Numbered from the stretch's first letter, positions 16,032-26,554 are shown. The stretch: 64,000 nucleotides of DNA from G963923955 sp963923955 (GCA_963923955.1 OZ000552.1:1178001-1242000), one strand, 5' to 3'. Made by a program: numbers and translations. The notes: a model not told the origin generated them from the letters alone.

Positions 16032-18176
16032 ATGAACAGAAAACACCAGAGCAAAGCGGCATATGCCTTTTCCATTCCCGAACGTGCAGAGATCTTGGCC
16101 TTCCTTCGGGATGCAGGCACACCCCATGATCTGGGGCACATCGCCCAGGCGCTGGGCCTTGAGCGCGCGGACGAGCGAACAGCCCTGAACAAACGCCTAC
16201 GGGCCATGGTGCGCGATGGCCAGCTCATCCGTAACCGCAGGGACGGCTATGCCCCCTTGGATAAGCTGGATCTGATTGCCGGCAAGGTGATCGGGCATGC
16301 AGATGGCTATGGCTTCTTGCGACCGGATGATGCCGGGGATGATCTGTATCTATCGGCCCGGGAAATGCGCAGCCTGTTACACGGCGACCGGGCGGCGGTG
16401 CGGCTTGCGGGCTATGACAAAAGGCAAAGACGGAAGGGTACGCTGGTGGAAGTGCTGCAGCGGGCGCATGAGACCATCGTTGGACGTTATTTCGCCGAAG
16501 ACAATATCGGCTTTGTGGTGCCGGATAACAAGCGCATCCATCAGGATATTTACATCCCCAAAGAGCACCGCGGCGGGGCGCGCCCCGGCCAGTTTGTTGT
16601 GGCAAAGATCATCAAACAGCCCGATAAGCATACCCAGCCGGTCGGCCGGGTTGTCGAGATTTTAGGAGATCATGCCTCCCCCGGCCTGGCCACCGAGATC
16701 GCCATTCGCGCCCATGAGCTCCCCTATGAATGGCCGGCTGAGGTCGAGGCACAGATAGCCGAAATTGATGCGGATAAGAAACCGGAGCTCACGCATCGAA
16801 AAGATCTGCGCGGGCTGAACTTTGTCACCATAGACGGCGAGGATGCCCGCGATTTTGATGATGCGGTGTATTGCGAAAGACAGGGTGCCGGCTGGCGCCT
16901 GCTGGTTGCGATAGCCGATGTTGCGCACTATGTCGCAGCGGACAGCGCCCTGGACCGGGAGGCGCGGCGGCGCGGCACTTCGGTGTATTTCCCCGACCGG
17001 GTGGTGCCGATGCTGCCGGAGATCTTATCCAACGAACTATGCTCGCTGAAACCGCAGGCTGATCGCCTGGCCATGCTCTGCGAGTTGCACCTGGACAAGG
17101 ATGGCTTGGTCAAAGGCTATGCGTTTTATGAGGCAGTGATACGCTCTGCAGCGCGGTTGACGTATACCGAAGTCGCCGCAGTAGTCGTGGATAAGAATGC
17201 GAAATTACGCAAGCATTATGCATCGATCATCACCGAGATTGATGCGCTCTACACGCTCTTTCAGATAAGCCGCAGACGCAGGGCCAGGCAGGGCCTGCTG
17301 GATTTCAGCGCAACAGAGTCGCGATTAGTCCTTGCCGAAGACGGCCGCGTCTTATCCATAGCATCCTTCATCCGCAATGATGCGCATCGCCTGATCGAAG
17401 AATTCATGTTGATGGCCAATGTTGCTGCGGCGGATTTTCTGCTGGAGAAAAACGTGCCGGTGCTTTACCGCAATCACGCGCCGCCGGATAAGGATAGGCT
17501 GGATGCCGTGCGGGAATTTCTTGGCGAGCTGGGCCTGCGGCTCGGTGGCGGGGATGAACCCGGCGCAAAGGATTATGCACGAGTGATCGAGCAGGTGCAG
17601 GATAGAAAAGATGCGCACCTGATCGAAACAGTGTTGCTGAGAAGCCTGTCCCTGGCGGTGTACAGCGAGGAGAACCGCGGCCACTTCGGCCTGGCCTACC
17701 CGGCCTATACGCATTTCACTTCCCCGATCCGCCGCTACCCGGACTTACTGGTGCATCGAATAATCCGTCATCTCATCCACAATAAAATAGGCAGCTTATA
17801 CAGCAAGGCGGACATGCATCGCCTGGGCCATGATTGTTCCGGCACCGAGCGGCGCGCGGAAGAAGCCGGCCGGGATGTTGTGCAACGGCTGAAATGCGAG
17901 TACATGCAGGATAAGGTGGGCGAAGAATTTGACGGCACGATCAGCGCAGTCACCGCCTTTGGTTTGTTTGTTGAGTTGGACGAGATCTACATAGAAGGAT
18001 TGATCCACGTAACCGCTCTACCGACAGACTACTATCACTTTGATCCGGTCGGCCATCGTCTCCAGGGAGAGCGCACCAACAAGACCTTCCGCCTGGCGAA
18101 TCGGCTGCGGGTGCGGCTTGTCCGGGTGGATGTTGATGAGAAGAAGATCGATCTTGAACTCATTGCTGATAAGTAG
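16032..18176 (+). CDS. rnr: Ribonuclease R (3'-5' exoribonuclease)
   Basis: A 714-residue RNB-family exonuclease that degrades structured RNA, including rRNA and mRNA decay intermediates. In order: an N-terminal winged-helix (AEILAFLRDAGTPHDLGHIA), cold-shock domains (GKVIGHADGYGFLRPDD), the RNB catalytic core with IDGEDARDFDDAVYC giving the metal-binding aspartates, then RRYPDLLVHRIIRHLI, and a C-terminal S1 domain (GTISAVTAFGLFVELDEIYIEGL). Length is slightly below the E. coli enzyme (813), with a short basic tail. rlmB follows after 26 bases, the common rnr-rlmB pairing. Confidence 0.95.
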   Translation: MNRKHQSKAAYAFSIPERAEILAFLRDAGTPHDLGHIAQALGLERADERTALNKRLRAMVRDGQLIRNRRDGYAPLDKLDLIAGKVIGHADGYGFLRPDDAGDDLYLSAREMRSLLHGDRAAVRLAGYDKRQRRKGTLVEVLQRAHETIVGRYFAEDNIGFVVPDNKRIHQDIYIPKEHRGGARPGQFVVAKIIKQPDKHTQPVGRVVEILGDHASPGLATEIAIRAHELPYEWPAEVEAQIAEIDADKKPELTHRKDLRGLNFVTIDGEDARDFDDAVYCERQGAGWRLLVAIADVAHYVAADSALDREARRRGTSVYFPDRVVPMLPEILSNELCSLKPQADRLAMLCELHLDKDGLVKGYAFYEAVIRSAARLTYTEVAAVVVDKNAKLRKHYASIITEIDALYTLFQISRRRRARQGLLDFSATESRLVLAEDGRVLSIASFIRNDAHRLIEEFMLMANVAAADFLLEKNVPVLYRNHAPPDKDRLDAVREFLGELGLRLGGGDEPGAKDYARVIEQVQDRKDAHLIETVLLRSLSLAVYSEENRGHFGLAYPAYTHFTSPIRRYPDLLVHRIIRHLIHNKIGSLYSKADMHRLGHDCSGTERRAEEAGRDVVQRLKCEYMQDKVGEEFDGTISAVTAFGLFVELDEIYIEGLIHVTALPTDYYHFDPVGHRLQGERTNKTFRLANRLRVRLVRVDVDEKKIDLELIADK

Positions 18177-18202
18177 CTGAAGGTCTTGATACTAAGGCGC
18201 GC

Positions 18203-18952
18203 ATGAGCAGGAAAATTATCTACGGCATCCATGCAGTGCATAGCGCCCTGAAGCATTTTCCACAAGAAGCGCTTGAACTCTGGTTGCAACAAGACAAGAA
18301 GCTCTCGGTCGAGCTGGAAAAAATTCTGGGCGCAGCAAGACGTGCGGGCGTGAGCATACAAAGAGTCTCCCGCGAGAAATTGGATAAACACGCAGGGAAG
18401 AAAAATCATCAGGGCATGCTCTTAAAAACAAGAGCGAATAAGAACACAAAGACGATAAGTATCGATGCGCTGCTTGGGACTGAAATAGATGCCGGGTTAT
18501 TGTTGCTGGTGCTTGATGGTTTGCAGGACCCTCACAACCTGGGCGCCTGTCTGCGCACGGCCGATGCGGCCGGGGTCAAGGCCGTGATCATTCCTGCGAG
18601 TCGTTCCGTCAGCGTCAATGCCACAGTGAGCAAGCTTGCCAGTGGTGCCGCACAGCACACCCCGGTGATTGTCGAGAAAAACATAGCCAGGGCCTTGAGG
18701 AAACTACGCGAGGCCGGCGTGTGGATCGTAGGCACGGATGAGCGCGCAGAACAAAGCCTGTATGAGATCGATCTGACCATCCCCCTAGCAGTGGTCATGG
18801 GCAGTGAAGGCCGCGGCCTCCGACACAACACGTGCAGGCACTGTGACTATCTGGTGAGCCTGCCGATGCACGGCGTGGTAGAGAGCCTGAATGTCTCTGT
18901 CGCTACCGGGATCTGCCTGTATGAAATTCTAAGGCAGCGTAGCATGGCTTAA
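18203..18952 (+). CDS. rlmB: 23S rRNA (guanosine-2251-2'-O)-methyltransferase
   Basis: A 249-residue SPOUT-class methyltransferase with an N-terminal substrate-binding domain (YGIHAVHSALKHFP) and a knotted C-terminal domain. The three SPOUT motifs are visible: LQDPHNLGACLRTADAAG, VMGSEGRGL and LPMHGVVESLNVSVATGI. It modifies G2251 in the P loop of 23S rRNA using S-adenosylmethionine. In many gammaproteobacteria rpsF follows shortly after; here the CRISPR-Cas locus lies between them. Confidence 0.95.
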   Translation: MSRKIIYGIHAVHSALKHFPQEALELWLQQDKKLSVELEKILGAARRAGVSIQRVSREKLDKHAGKKNHQGMLLKTRANKNTKTISIDALLGTEIDAGLLLLVLDGLQDPHNLGACLRTADAAGVKAVIIPASRSVSVNATVSKLASGAAQHTPVIVEKNIARALRKLREAGVWIVGTDERAEQSLYEIDLTIPLAVVMGSEGRGLRHNTCRHCDYLVSLPMHGVVESLNVSVATGICLYEILRQRSMA

Positions 18953-18992
18953 CTTTGCTTTATTGGAAGCCTATATAATTTATCGGGGCTTA

Positions 18993-19126
18993 AATAAGGA
19001 AACAGCCCCTGCAAAGCAAAGAGCGATGCAGAGGCTTATGGCGCCTTGGAAGGCTATCCTGCGAAGCATAAACTTCTTGTTATGATTTCCAAAAAGTATC
19101 TTGGTCAGGCTTTAGTCAGTTACACT
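18993..19126 (-). ncRNA. tracrRNA of the type II-C CRISPR system
   Basis: On the minus strand from ~19126 the sequence starts with the anti-repeat AGTGTAACTGACTAAAGCCT, perfectly complementary to the last 20 bases of the crRNA repeat. A bulge follows, then TTGGAAATCATAAC pairs with the first 14 repeat bases with one G-U wobble. After it come a GAAG/CTTC hairpin, a GCCTT/AAGGC hairpin and a 10-bp stem (arms 19027-19036 and 19004-19013) with a U-rich tail to ~18993, as expected for a terminator. A -10-like TACATT (19136-19131) sits just upstream. It is transcribed away from cas9, as in Neisseria. Ends are estimated. Confidence 0.88.
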
Positions 19127-19138
19127 AACTAATGTAGT

Positions 19139-19165
19139 CTTGATCAAAAGATGCAAAAGATCAAG
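19139..19165. promoter_or_regulatory. Inverted repeat between divergent tracrRNA and cas9 start regions
   Basis: CTTGATC (19139-19145) and GATCAAG (19159-19165) form a perfect 7-bp inverted repeat with a 13-base A-rich spacer. It lies immediately upstream of the tracrRNA -10 on one side and of a possible cas9 -10 (TAAAAT, 19173-19178) on the other. Spacing and position suit an operator controlling both transcripts; no regulator is known. Confidence 0.4.
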
Positions 19166-19194
19166 CATAAACTAAAATATTTGAGAAAGTTTTT

Positions 19195-22100
19195 ATGAAT
19201 AGCAAGACAATTTTGGGTTTGGATTTGGGTACCAACTCCGTTGGCTGGGCGCTCATAGAAGCACTTGATGGCACGCCGAAGAAGATTATTGCTGGTGGCG
19301 TTCGCATATTTATCAGCTCGCTCGAAGACAAGACGCCGACGCCTAAGAATCAGGCGAGACGAAGAGCCCGCCTGGCACGGCGGCTTGTGCAGAGACGGGC
19401 GCGCAGAAAGCAGCGTGTGCTTAACTTTCTTATTTCCAAAGAACTCTTGCCGAAGGAACTGGCAAACAACCCCAACCCGGAGAACATACTAAACCGTATT
19501 GGCAATCCCTATGAACTTCGAGGCAAGTCCCTGGATGAGGCACTTGGCCCTTATGAGCTGGGACGAGTAATCTTGCACATGGCAACTCGGCGCGGGTTTC
19601 AAAGTAACCGCAAAACCCTGTGGGGCAATTTGATTGACGATCCGGATTTCCTCGAAATAAAGGCCGAAGAAGCCCTCGAATCAGGAGAAGACATCACGCT
19701 TTCCGAGGAACAGAAGAAAGAGGAAAAAGGCATGAAGGCCGAGATTGCCGAGCTTTGGAGGGATATTGAAAACAGCGGCGCACGAACGCTGGGTGAGTAC
19801 TTGGCCGGCTTACCCTTGCAAGAGAGAAAACGCACCCGACGCACCGAGCGCAAGATGTATCAGCAGGAGCTTGAAGCAATATGGAAAAAGCAGTCTACCT
19901 ATCATCCCGTTGCGCAAGATGAACATTTCAAAAAAGAAATAGCGCGCCTCTTATTCAAACAAAGGCCCTTAAAGCTGGCGACCGATCGCCTCGGTCGTTG
20001 TTCACTGGAAAGGAAGCGACCCAGGGCCAGAAAGGCCTGGCCCGATGTGCAGCGCTTTCGCTATTGGCAGGATCTGAATAACCTGACTTATGTTAACCGT
20101 AGCACTGACGAAAACCATGTGTTGAGCCTTGCGGATAAACAGACCCTTGCCGAAGTTTTAGAATCACAAAAAACCTTGAGTTGGGCGGCGATTCGAAAAA
20201 GGATCGGCCTGGACAGAGCCGTTCATTTTAATCTGGAAGAAAGCAAGAAGAATATCACCGGTAGCCTGACGGCCTGCAGCATTCGGAAGGTTATTGGTGA
20301 GAAATGGGATGAAATGTCGGTGGACGAACAAAACCGCTTGGCGGAAGACTTGATCACGATCGGTGATAAACGCGGCCTTAAAAACAGGCTGAAGAAACGC
20401 TGGAACCTGGATGCAGAAAAGGCGATTGCGCTGGCCACCACCGATCTGGAGCAGGGCCTTGCCAACTATTCCACCAAGGCGATTAACAAATTATTACCTT
20501 ATTTACGGCAAGGCATGCAACTTAGCAAGGCCAGGGAGGCGGCAGGCTATGGTTATGAGCAGGAGGACAGGAAGGCGGCAGGCTGGCTTGGCTTGCCGCC
20601 ACACATACCCAATCCGGTGGTCAGCCGTGCCTTGTATGAGACGCGCAGGGTCATTAACGCCATCATCCATCAATACGGCAAACCGGATGCCATTCATATT
20701 GAAATGGCGCGCGAGATGAAGAGGTCGAAAAAACAAAAGGAGAGCTACCAAAAACAGATCAACAGTAATGCAAAGGCCAATGAGCGCGCAGGCGAGCAAT
20801 ATCAGAACATACGCGAGCAAAACCCACACTTAGGTTTATCCCAATATCCCTCAAAAACTGATTTGATAAAATATCGGCTTTGGGAAGAAGCGGATGAAAT
20901 ATGCGTATATAGTGGCAGGCCCATATCTTTGACTCAACTCTTTAGCGTCGAAATTGAGATCGATCATATCCTGCCCTTTAGTCGCACACTGGATGATAGT
21001 TTTACCAATAAGGTTGTTTGCTTTGCAAGTGAGAATAGAGCAAAGGCCAACCGCACGCCTTATGAAGCCTGGCATGGTACTGAGCAGTATGAAAAGATCA
21101 AGCAGGCGATTCGCACCTTCAAGAACAAGAGGAAGCGCGATGCCTTTTATTTAGACGAGCTAAAAAATGACGAGTTCCTGAATAGCCAACTGGGTGACAC
21201 ACGCTACATCTCGCGCGAAGTACTGCACTATGTAAAGCAGCTTTATGATACCAAGACAGCACATCAGGCCGTGAGCGTCAGCAGGGGAAATTTTACTGCC
21301 TGGCTAAGACACGCATGGGGCTTAAATACCATCATCAGCCCGAGTGATACAAAGGATCGCAGTGATCATCGCCATCATCTTATCGATGCTGTTGTTGTTG
21401 CATTGGTGAACCGCAGCCTCTATCAAAAGATCAGTACCAGGGCAAGATATAAAGGTGATGCGAGTAGCATTGATCTGAATCTTGATATGCCATGGCAAAA
21501 TTTCAGAAATGACATGCAGGCATTGCTTGATGATGTGATTATCTCCCATGCGCCGCGCCGCCGTATTGCTGAGGCCTTGCATAAAAAGACCGCCTACGGT
21601 GTACAACAGCATCCGGAGGAGAGTGGCAAGCAGAGAGTGGTTTACAGGAAAGCATTGAACGGTGATTTCACAAAAACACAGATCGCTAAAGTGGTTGATC
21701 CTGTATTAAAACAAAAATTGTATGAACACCTGGACAGGCATGAAGGCAAGCCAAAACTGGCCTTTTCAGCAGAGCATCCATTTTATTTTCTGCCGAATCA
21801 AGGCCGGGTTCGCCATGTCCGTATCATTCACGCTGAAAAATTTAATCAGGATGCCTTTCTGCCAATAAAAGATGCCGCTGGCGAGCCGTATAAATACTAC
21901 CCCTTTGGTAATAATCATCATGTGGAAATTCTAAGATCAACGGTGCCTGACAAAAAGGGAAGCTATCAATACAAGGCCGAATTTGTGACTGCCTGGAAAG
22001 CGGCTAGACGCTTACGTCAAGGAAATAAAAGCTATGTAAAAATAGATCACGGTGCAGAGTGGCAGTTGTATATGGTGCTATGTATTAACGATATGGTGAG

Positions 22101-22311
22101 CGTTGAAATAGAAGGCATGAATGAAATTTATAGAGTTCAAAAATTGGAAGCGTCAGGAGGTCTGGTGTTAAGAAAAAATGACGCAGCTACTTTAGATAAG
22201 AAAGATGAACAATTAAGGAAACGCATTTCAGTTCTCGTTAAGGAATATAAATTAAAAAAACTAAGTATAGGTATTTTAGGGAAAACTGATAATGATCAAA
22301 CGGATCATTGA
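19195..22311 (+). CDS. cas9: Cas9 endonuclease, type II-C
   Basis: A 1038-residue compact Cas9 that cuts dsDNA guided by the crRNA:tracrRNA duplex. RuvC-I is ILGLDLGTNSVGWAL with Asp10; an arginine-rich bridge helix (ARRRARLARRLVQRRARRK) follows; RuvC-II is IHIEMARE with Glu503; the HNH site is EIDHILPFSR with Asp590/His591 and Asn614 in SENRAK; RuvC-III is SDHRHHLIDAVVVAL with His728 and Asp731. All catalytic residues are present. Size and the absence of csn2 or cas4 fit subtype II-C, close to Neisseria Cas9 (1082 residues). The PAM-interacting C terminus cannot be read for specificity. cas1 overlaps its 3' end by 20 bases. Confidence 0.97.
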   Translation: MNSKTILGLDLGTNSVGWALIEALDGTPKKIIAGGVRIFISSLEDKTPTPKNQARRRARLARRLVQRRARRKQRVLNFLISKELLPKELANNPNPENILNRIGNPYELRGKSLDEALGPYELGRVILHMATRRGFQSNRKTLWGNLIDDPDFLEIKAEEALESGEDITLSEEQKKEEKGMKAEIAELWRDIENSGARTLGEYLAGLPLQERKRTRRTERKMYQQELEAIWKKQSTYHPVAQDEHFKKEIARLLFKQRPLKLATDRLGRCSLERKRPRARKAWPDVQRFRYWQDLNNLTYVNRSTDENHVLSLADKQTLAEVLESQKTLSWAAIRKRIGLDRAVHFNLEESKKNITGSLTACSIRKVIGEKWDEMSVDEQNRLAEDLITIGDKRGLKNRLKKRWNLDAEKAIALATTDLEQGLANYSTKAINKLLPYLRQGMQLSKAREAAGYGYEQEDRKAAGWLGLPPHIPNPVVSRALYETRRVINAIIHQYGKPDAIHIEMAREMKRSKKQKESYQKQINSNAKANERAGEQYQNIREQNPHLGLSQYPSKTDLIKYRLWEEADEICVYSGRPISLTQLFSVEIEIDHILPFSRTLDDSFTNKVVCFASENRAKANRTPYEAWHGTEQYEKIKQAIRTFKNKRKRDAFYLDELKNDEFLNSQLGDTRYISREVLHYVKQLYDTKTAHQAVSVSRGNFTAWLRHAWGLNTIISPSDTKDRSDHRHHLIDAVVVALVNRSLYQKISTRARYKGDASSIDLNLDMPWQNFRNDMQALLDDVIISHAPRRRIAEALHKKTAYGVQQHPEESGKQRVVYRKALNGDFTKTQIAKVVDPVLKQKLYEHLDRHEGKPKLAFSAEHPFYFLPNQGRVRHVRIIHAEKFNQDAFLPIKDAAGEPYKYYPFGNNHHVEILRSTVPDKKGSYQYKAEFVTAWKAARRLRQGNKSYVKIDHGAEWQLYMVLCINDMVSVEIEGMNEIYRVQKLEASGGLVLRKNDAATLDKKDEQLRKRISVLVKEYKLKKLSIGILGKTDNDQTDH

Positions 22312-23191
22312 AATCAGCAATCCGAGCTATTTGAACATAAGACAAAAGCAGCTCTGCATAGAACAGGGTGGTGAGCAGGTCGGCTCTGTGCCGGTAGAAG
22401 ACATCGGCATCCTTTTATTAAGTCATCGGGAGATCGTACTCACCAGCTCTGTTACCACGCGACTCATTGAAAATAAATCCGCCATTATCCATTGTGATAA
22501 TCGCTATATTCCGTGTGCCTATACCTTGCCGCTGGATAACAACACCACGCACAGTGCCGTCTTAAAAATACAAATTGAGGCAAGTGTACCGAGAAAAAAA
22601 CGACTCTGGCAACAGATCGTGCAGGCAAAAATAGCGGCACAGGCCCGGGTACTCGCTCGTTATTCTGAAAACGATGCGCAACCGTTGTTTAGCATGATAA
22701 AACGGGTCAAAAGCGGGGATGCAGATAACAAGGAGGCGCAGGCAGCACAATACTATTGGCCAAAACTGTTTAGCCGGGAGTTTCGCCGTAACCTGGATGC
22801 AGCCGGGATTAATGCCCTGTTGAATTATGGCTATGCGATTATTCGCGCAAGTATGACGCGAGCGATATGCGCCGCCGGTTTGCACCCGGCAATAGGGATT
22901 CACCATAGCAATCAATATAATGCCTTTTGTCTGGCTGATGATCTTATGGAGCCGCTCAGGCCAATGGTGGACTGGCAGGTACAGGAACATGCTCGAAACC
23001 TAAAGGATACAGAGTTGACGCTGGATCAGGACAGTAAAAAGGTGTTGCTGGGGCTGGCGAGTCAGGATGTCTTGATGAATCAACGCCAACTGCCATTGAT
23101 GGTAGCACTGCATGAATACACCGCCAGCTTCAAGCGCCTGCTGCAAAACGAAGAGCAGAGACTGCAAATTCCTCTTATTGGCCTGCTATGA
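22292..23191 (+). CDS. cas1: Cas1 integrase
   Basis: A 299-residue spacer-integration nuclease of the type II branch. N-terminal beta domain (GEQVGSVPVEDIGILLLSH, SAIIHCDNRYIPC) and C-terminal helical domain with NALLNYGYAIIRASMTRAI and the metal-binding HPAIGIHHSNQYNAFCLADD region. It forms the Cas1-Cas2 integrase. The start overlaps cas9 by 20 bases and the end overlaps cas2 by 4 (ATGA), so the three genes are translated as one operon. No damage seen. Confidence 0.96.
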   Translation: MIKRIIEISNPSYLNIRQKQLCIEQGGEQVGSVPVEDIGILLLSHREIVLTSSVTTRLIENKSAIIHCDNRYIPCAYTLPLDNNTTHSAVLKIQIEASVPRKKRLWQQIVQAKIAAQARVLARYSENDAQPLFSMIKRVKSGDADNKEAQAAQYYWPKLFSREFRRNLDAAGINALLNYGYAIIRASMTRAICAAGLHPAIGIHHSNQYNAFCLADDLMEPLRPMVDWQVQEHARNLKDTELTLDQDSKKVLLGLASQDVLMNQRQLPLMVALHEYTASFKRLLQNEEQRLQIPLIGLL

Positions 23192-23520
23192 CAACCTTTG
23201 GTGGCTACCAGACCATGTGGGTTGTCGTACTTTTCGATCTGCCAACCGATACAGCCGAGGCGCGCAAGCAATACAGCCTGTTCAGGAAGAGCTTGTTGGA
23301 TGACGGCTTTTTGATGATGCAATACTCCGTGTACATTCGACATTGCGCCAGCGAGGAAAACGCAGCGGTGCATACAAAGCGGATTAAACAATGGCTGCCG
23401 CCAGATGGGGAAGTGCGTATAATGACTATTACAGACAAACAGTTTTCCCGCATACAGGTTTTCTATGGAAAAATCCGTGCGCCCACCGAAACGCCCCCGG
23501 AGCAGATCAGTTTTTTTTGA
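23188..23520 (+). CDS. cas2: Cas2
   Basis: A 110-residue ferredoxin-fold protein that bridges Cas1 dimers in the integrase. The first strand MWVVVLFDLPTDTAEARKQY has the conserved acidic residue after the strand (LFDLP), and the usual FRKSLLDDGFLMMQYSVYIR follows. The array starts 51 bases after its stop; the gap is AT-rich and its last part (CTTATTGAAATT) resembles the repeat interior. Confidence 0.96.
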   Translation: MTTFGGYQTMWVVVLFDLPTDTAEARKQYSLFRKSLLDDGFLMMQYSVYIRHCASEENAAVHTKRIKQWLPPDGEVRIMTITDKQFSRIQVFYGKIRAPTETPPEQISFF

Positions 23521-23571
23521 AGAGAAAACTGAAAAAAACTCCTTTATCCTCAAGAGCTTATTGAAATTCCA

Positions 23572-26509
23572 AGTGTAACTGACTAAAGCCTTATTGGAAA
23601 TCACAACCATCCCGCTCTTGCTCCGCCCACAACTGTCAGTGTAACTGACTAAAGCCTTATTGGAAATCACAACTCTTGACAAGCGCGCTGCCGCCATCAG
23701 TCGAGTGTAACTGACTAAAGCCTTATTGGAAATCACAACGTGCAACGTCTGGTCGTATCTCTTACTCATAGTGTAACTGACTAAAGCCTTATTGGAAATC
23801 ACAACAGTCCCTGAAGACCACCATCCGATGCCCGTAGTGTAACTGACTAAAGCCTTATTGGAAATCACAACTTTCTTTTCCTTATCTGCCGCCGTGCCTG
23901 CAGTGTAACTGACTAAAGCCTTATTGGAAATCACAACTCTTAAAGCCGGCGCGGTTCAAGGGGGCGTAGTGTAACTGACTAAAGCCTTATTGGAAATCAC
24001 AACGATAACAACATAGGGGAATAATAACCCATGAGTGTAACTGACTAAAGCCTTATTGGAAATCACAACGATAACAACATAGGGGAATAATAACCCATGA
24101 GTGTAACTGACTAAAGCCTTATTGGAAATCACAACGATAACAACATAGGGGAATAATAACCCATGAGTGTAACTGACTAAAGCCTTATTGGAAATCACAA
24201 CGATAACAACATAGGGGAATAATAACCCATGAGTGTAACTGACTAAAGCCTTATTGGAAATCACAACGATAACAACATAGGGGAATAATAACCCATGAGT
24301 GTAACTGACTAAAGCCTTATTGGAAATCACAACGATAACAACATAGGGGAATAATAACCCATGAGTGTAACTGACTAAAGCCTTATTGGAAATCACAACT
24401 GATGAGGCGGACGATGGCCATGATGATGCAGTGTAACTGACTAAAGCCTTATTGGAAATCACAACGGCGGGTTCCGGGGATGAGATAGGAGAGAAAGTGT
24501 AACTGACTAAAGCCTTATTGGAAATCACAACATTTGAGGCACAGAACAACTATCAGGTATAGTGTAACTGACTAAAGCCTTATTGGAAATCACAACAATC
24601 GGTTACGATGCCGTTAGTACATAATGAGTGTAACTGACTAAAGCCTTATTGGAAATCACAACCACAGGAAGGCGGACGCCCTCTTGATACGAAGTGTAAC
24701 TGACTAAAGCCTTATTGGAAATCACAACGGCGCCCCTTCCGACCCAAGCCTTTGAAAAAGTGTAACTGACTAAAGCCTTATTGGAAATCACAACAACCCA
24801 CTTATTCATATCTACCTCTCCTGCAGTGTAACTGACTAAAGCCTTATTGGAAATCACAACATAATGCCAAAAAAGTCACCTTTAATGGATAGTGTAACTG
24901 ACTAAAGCCTTATTGGAAATCACAACTCATCTGCCCAAATGTCATCCGCTTCTTCAAGTGTAACTGACTAAAGCCTTATTGGAAATCACAACTGCTTGCA
25001 AGCCCTCGCTAAGGCCGTTCCCAGTGTAACTGACTAAAGCCTTATTGGAAATCACAACATAGCCGCTCATTCGGCCACCTCCTTCCAGAGTGTAACTGAC
25101 TAAAGCCTTATTGGAAATCACAACATGTACGCAAGTAGCATGGAAGGAAATTCTAGTGTAACTGACTAAAGCCTTATTGGAAATCACAACAATCGCCATT
25201 GGAGGGAAACGGAGATATAGAGTGTAACTGACTAAAGCCTTATTGGAAATCACAACTATCGGCCTTGTGTTACAAGACAACTACGGAGTGTAACTGACTA
25301 AAGCCTTATTGGAAATCACAACAAGACATGAGCGGATATGACTACGCCGCGGAGTGTAACTGACTAAAGCCTTATTGGAAATCACAACTGCCACCTTGCC
25401 ATGCCGTCTAGTGTTGAAAGTGTAACTGACTAAAGCCTTATTGGAAATCACAACACCACTAGGTCAGGCACTCGCTAATGGAAGAGTGTAACTGACTAAA
25501 GCCTTATTGGAAATCACAACCATTGCCCAATCGCCGATACTATCTAGATCAGTGTAACTGACTAAAGCCTTATTGGAAATCACAACTCCGCAAGTCGACT
25601 TACGAGTGATGGAGGAAGTGTAACTGACTAAAGCCTTATTGGAAATCACAACAAGACTGGTCGTTTGCATTTCCACTGCCATAGTGTAACTGACTAAAGC
25701 CTTATTGGAAATCACAACAAGACTGGTCGTTTGCATTTCCACTGCCATAGTGTAACTGACTAAAGCCTTATTGGAAATCACAACCTTAAAGGTTGAGTCC
25801 GTTGCTACAATGTTAGTGTAACTGACTAAAGCCTTATTGGAAATCACAACTGCAGCAGGCTATGGCCAACCTCAAGGTTAAGTGTAACTGACTAAAGCCT
25901 TATTGGAAATCACAACATTAGAGCCTGTGAAAATCTCAGACTGGGAAGTGTAACTGACTAAAGCCTTATTGGAAATCACAACTGTCTTTACTCCGATGCC
26001 GGTGTTGACGTTAGTGTAACTGACTAAAGCCTTATTGGAAATCACAACGGCACGGCGCAAGGGCAGATAGTGCAGATTAGTGTAACTGACTAAAGCCTTA
26101 TTGGAAATCACAACGGTCAGGTCGGTGGTGAGTGCCGTAGTGACAGTGTAACTGACTAAAGCCTTATTGGAAATCACAACTCCACGCCCGCAACCTGCTT
26201 TGTGTCCCCAAGTGTAACTGACTAAAGCCTTATCGGAAATCACAACCCACGGATGGGTTTGGCCTGTCGGTATCTGAGTGTAACTGACTAAAGCCTTATC
26301 GGAAATCACAACGAAACACGGCAAAGGTGCCGCGGTTCTGGAGTGTAACTGACTAAAGCCTTATCGGAAATCACAACATTGCCTGACCCGGTACCGCCAA
26401 CAATGGCAGTGTAACTGACTAAAGCCTTATTGGAAATCACAACCAATGGGATCGAATTGTGAAAGCGGCAGAAAGTGTAACTGACTAAAGCCTTATTGGA
26501 AATCACAAC
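23572..26509 (-). CRISPR. CRISPR array, 45 repeats of 36 bp and 44 spacers
   Basis: The plus-strand repeat begins AGTGTAACTGACTAAAGCCT and ends TATTGGAAATCACAAC. Repeats recur at a 66-base period; 42 spacers are 30 bases and two are 29 (24532-24560 and 26313-26341). The crRNA sense is taken as minus because that strand reads GTTGTGATTTCC..., the usual type II form, and it matches the tracrRNA anti-repeat. Three repeats starting at 26211, 26277 and 26342 carry TATCGG instead of TATTGG. One spacer is present six times in a row (24004-24363) and another twice (25653-25748), leaving 38 distinct spacers. No spacer target was recognised by eye. Confidence 0.98.
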
Positions 26510-26554
26510 CTGCCAGATCATTATTCCTTGCCACCCGGGCGCTGCTCTGACTAG

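Noticed and set aside
23080..26521. Series of minus-strand frames encoding repeated VVISNKALVSYT
   Set aside because: They are translations of CRISPR repeats and spacers, not proteins.
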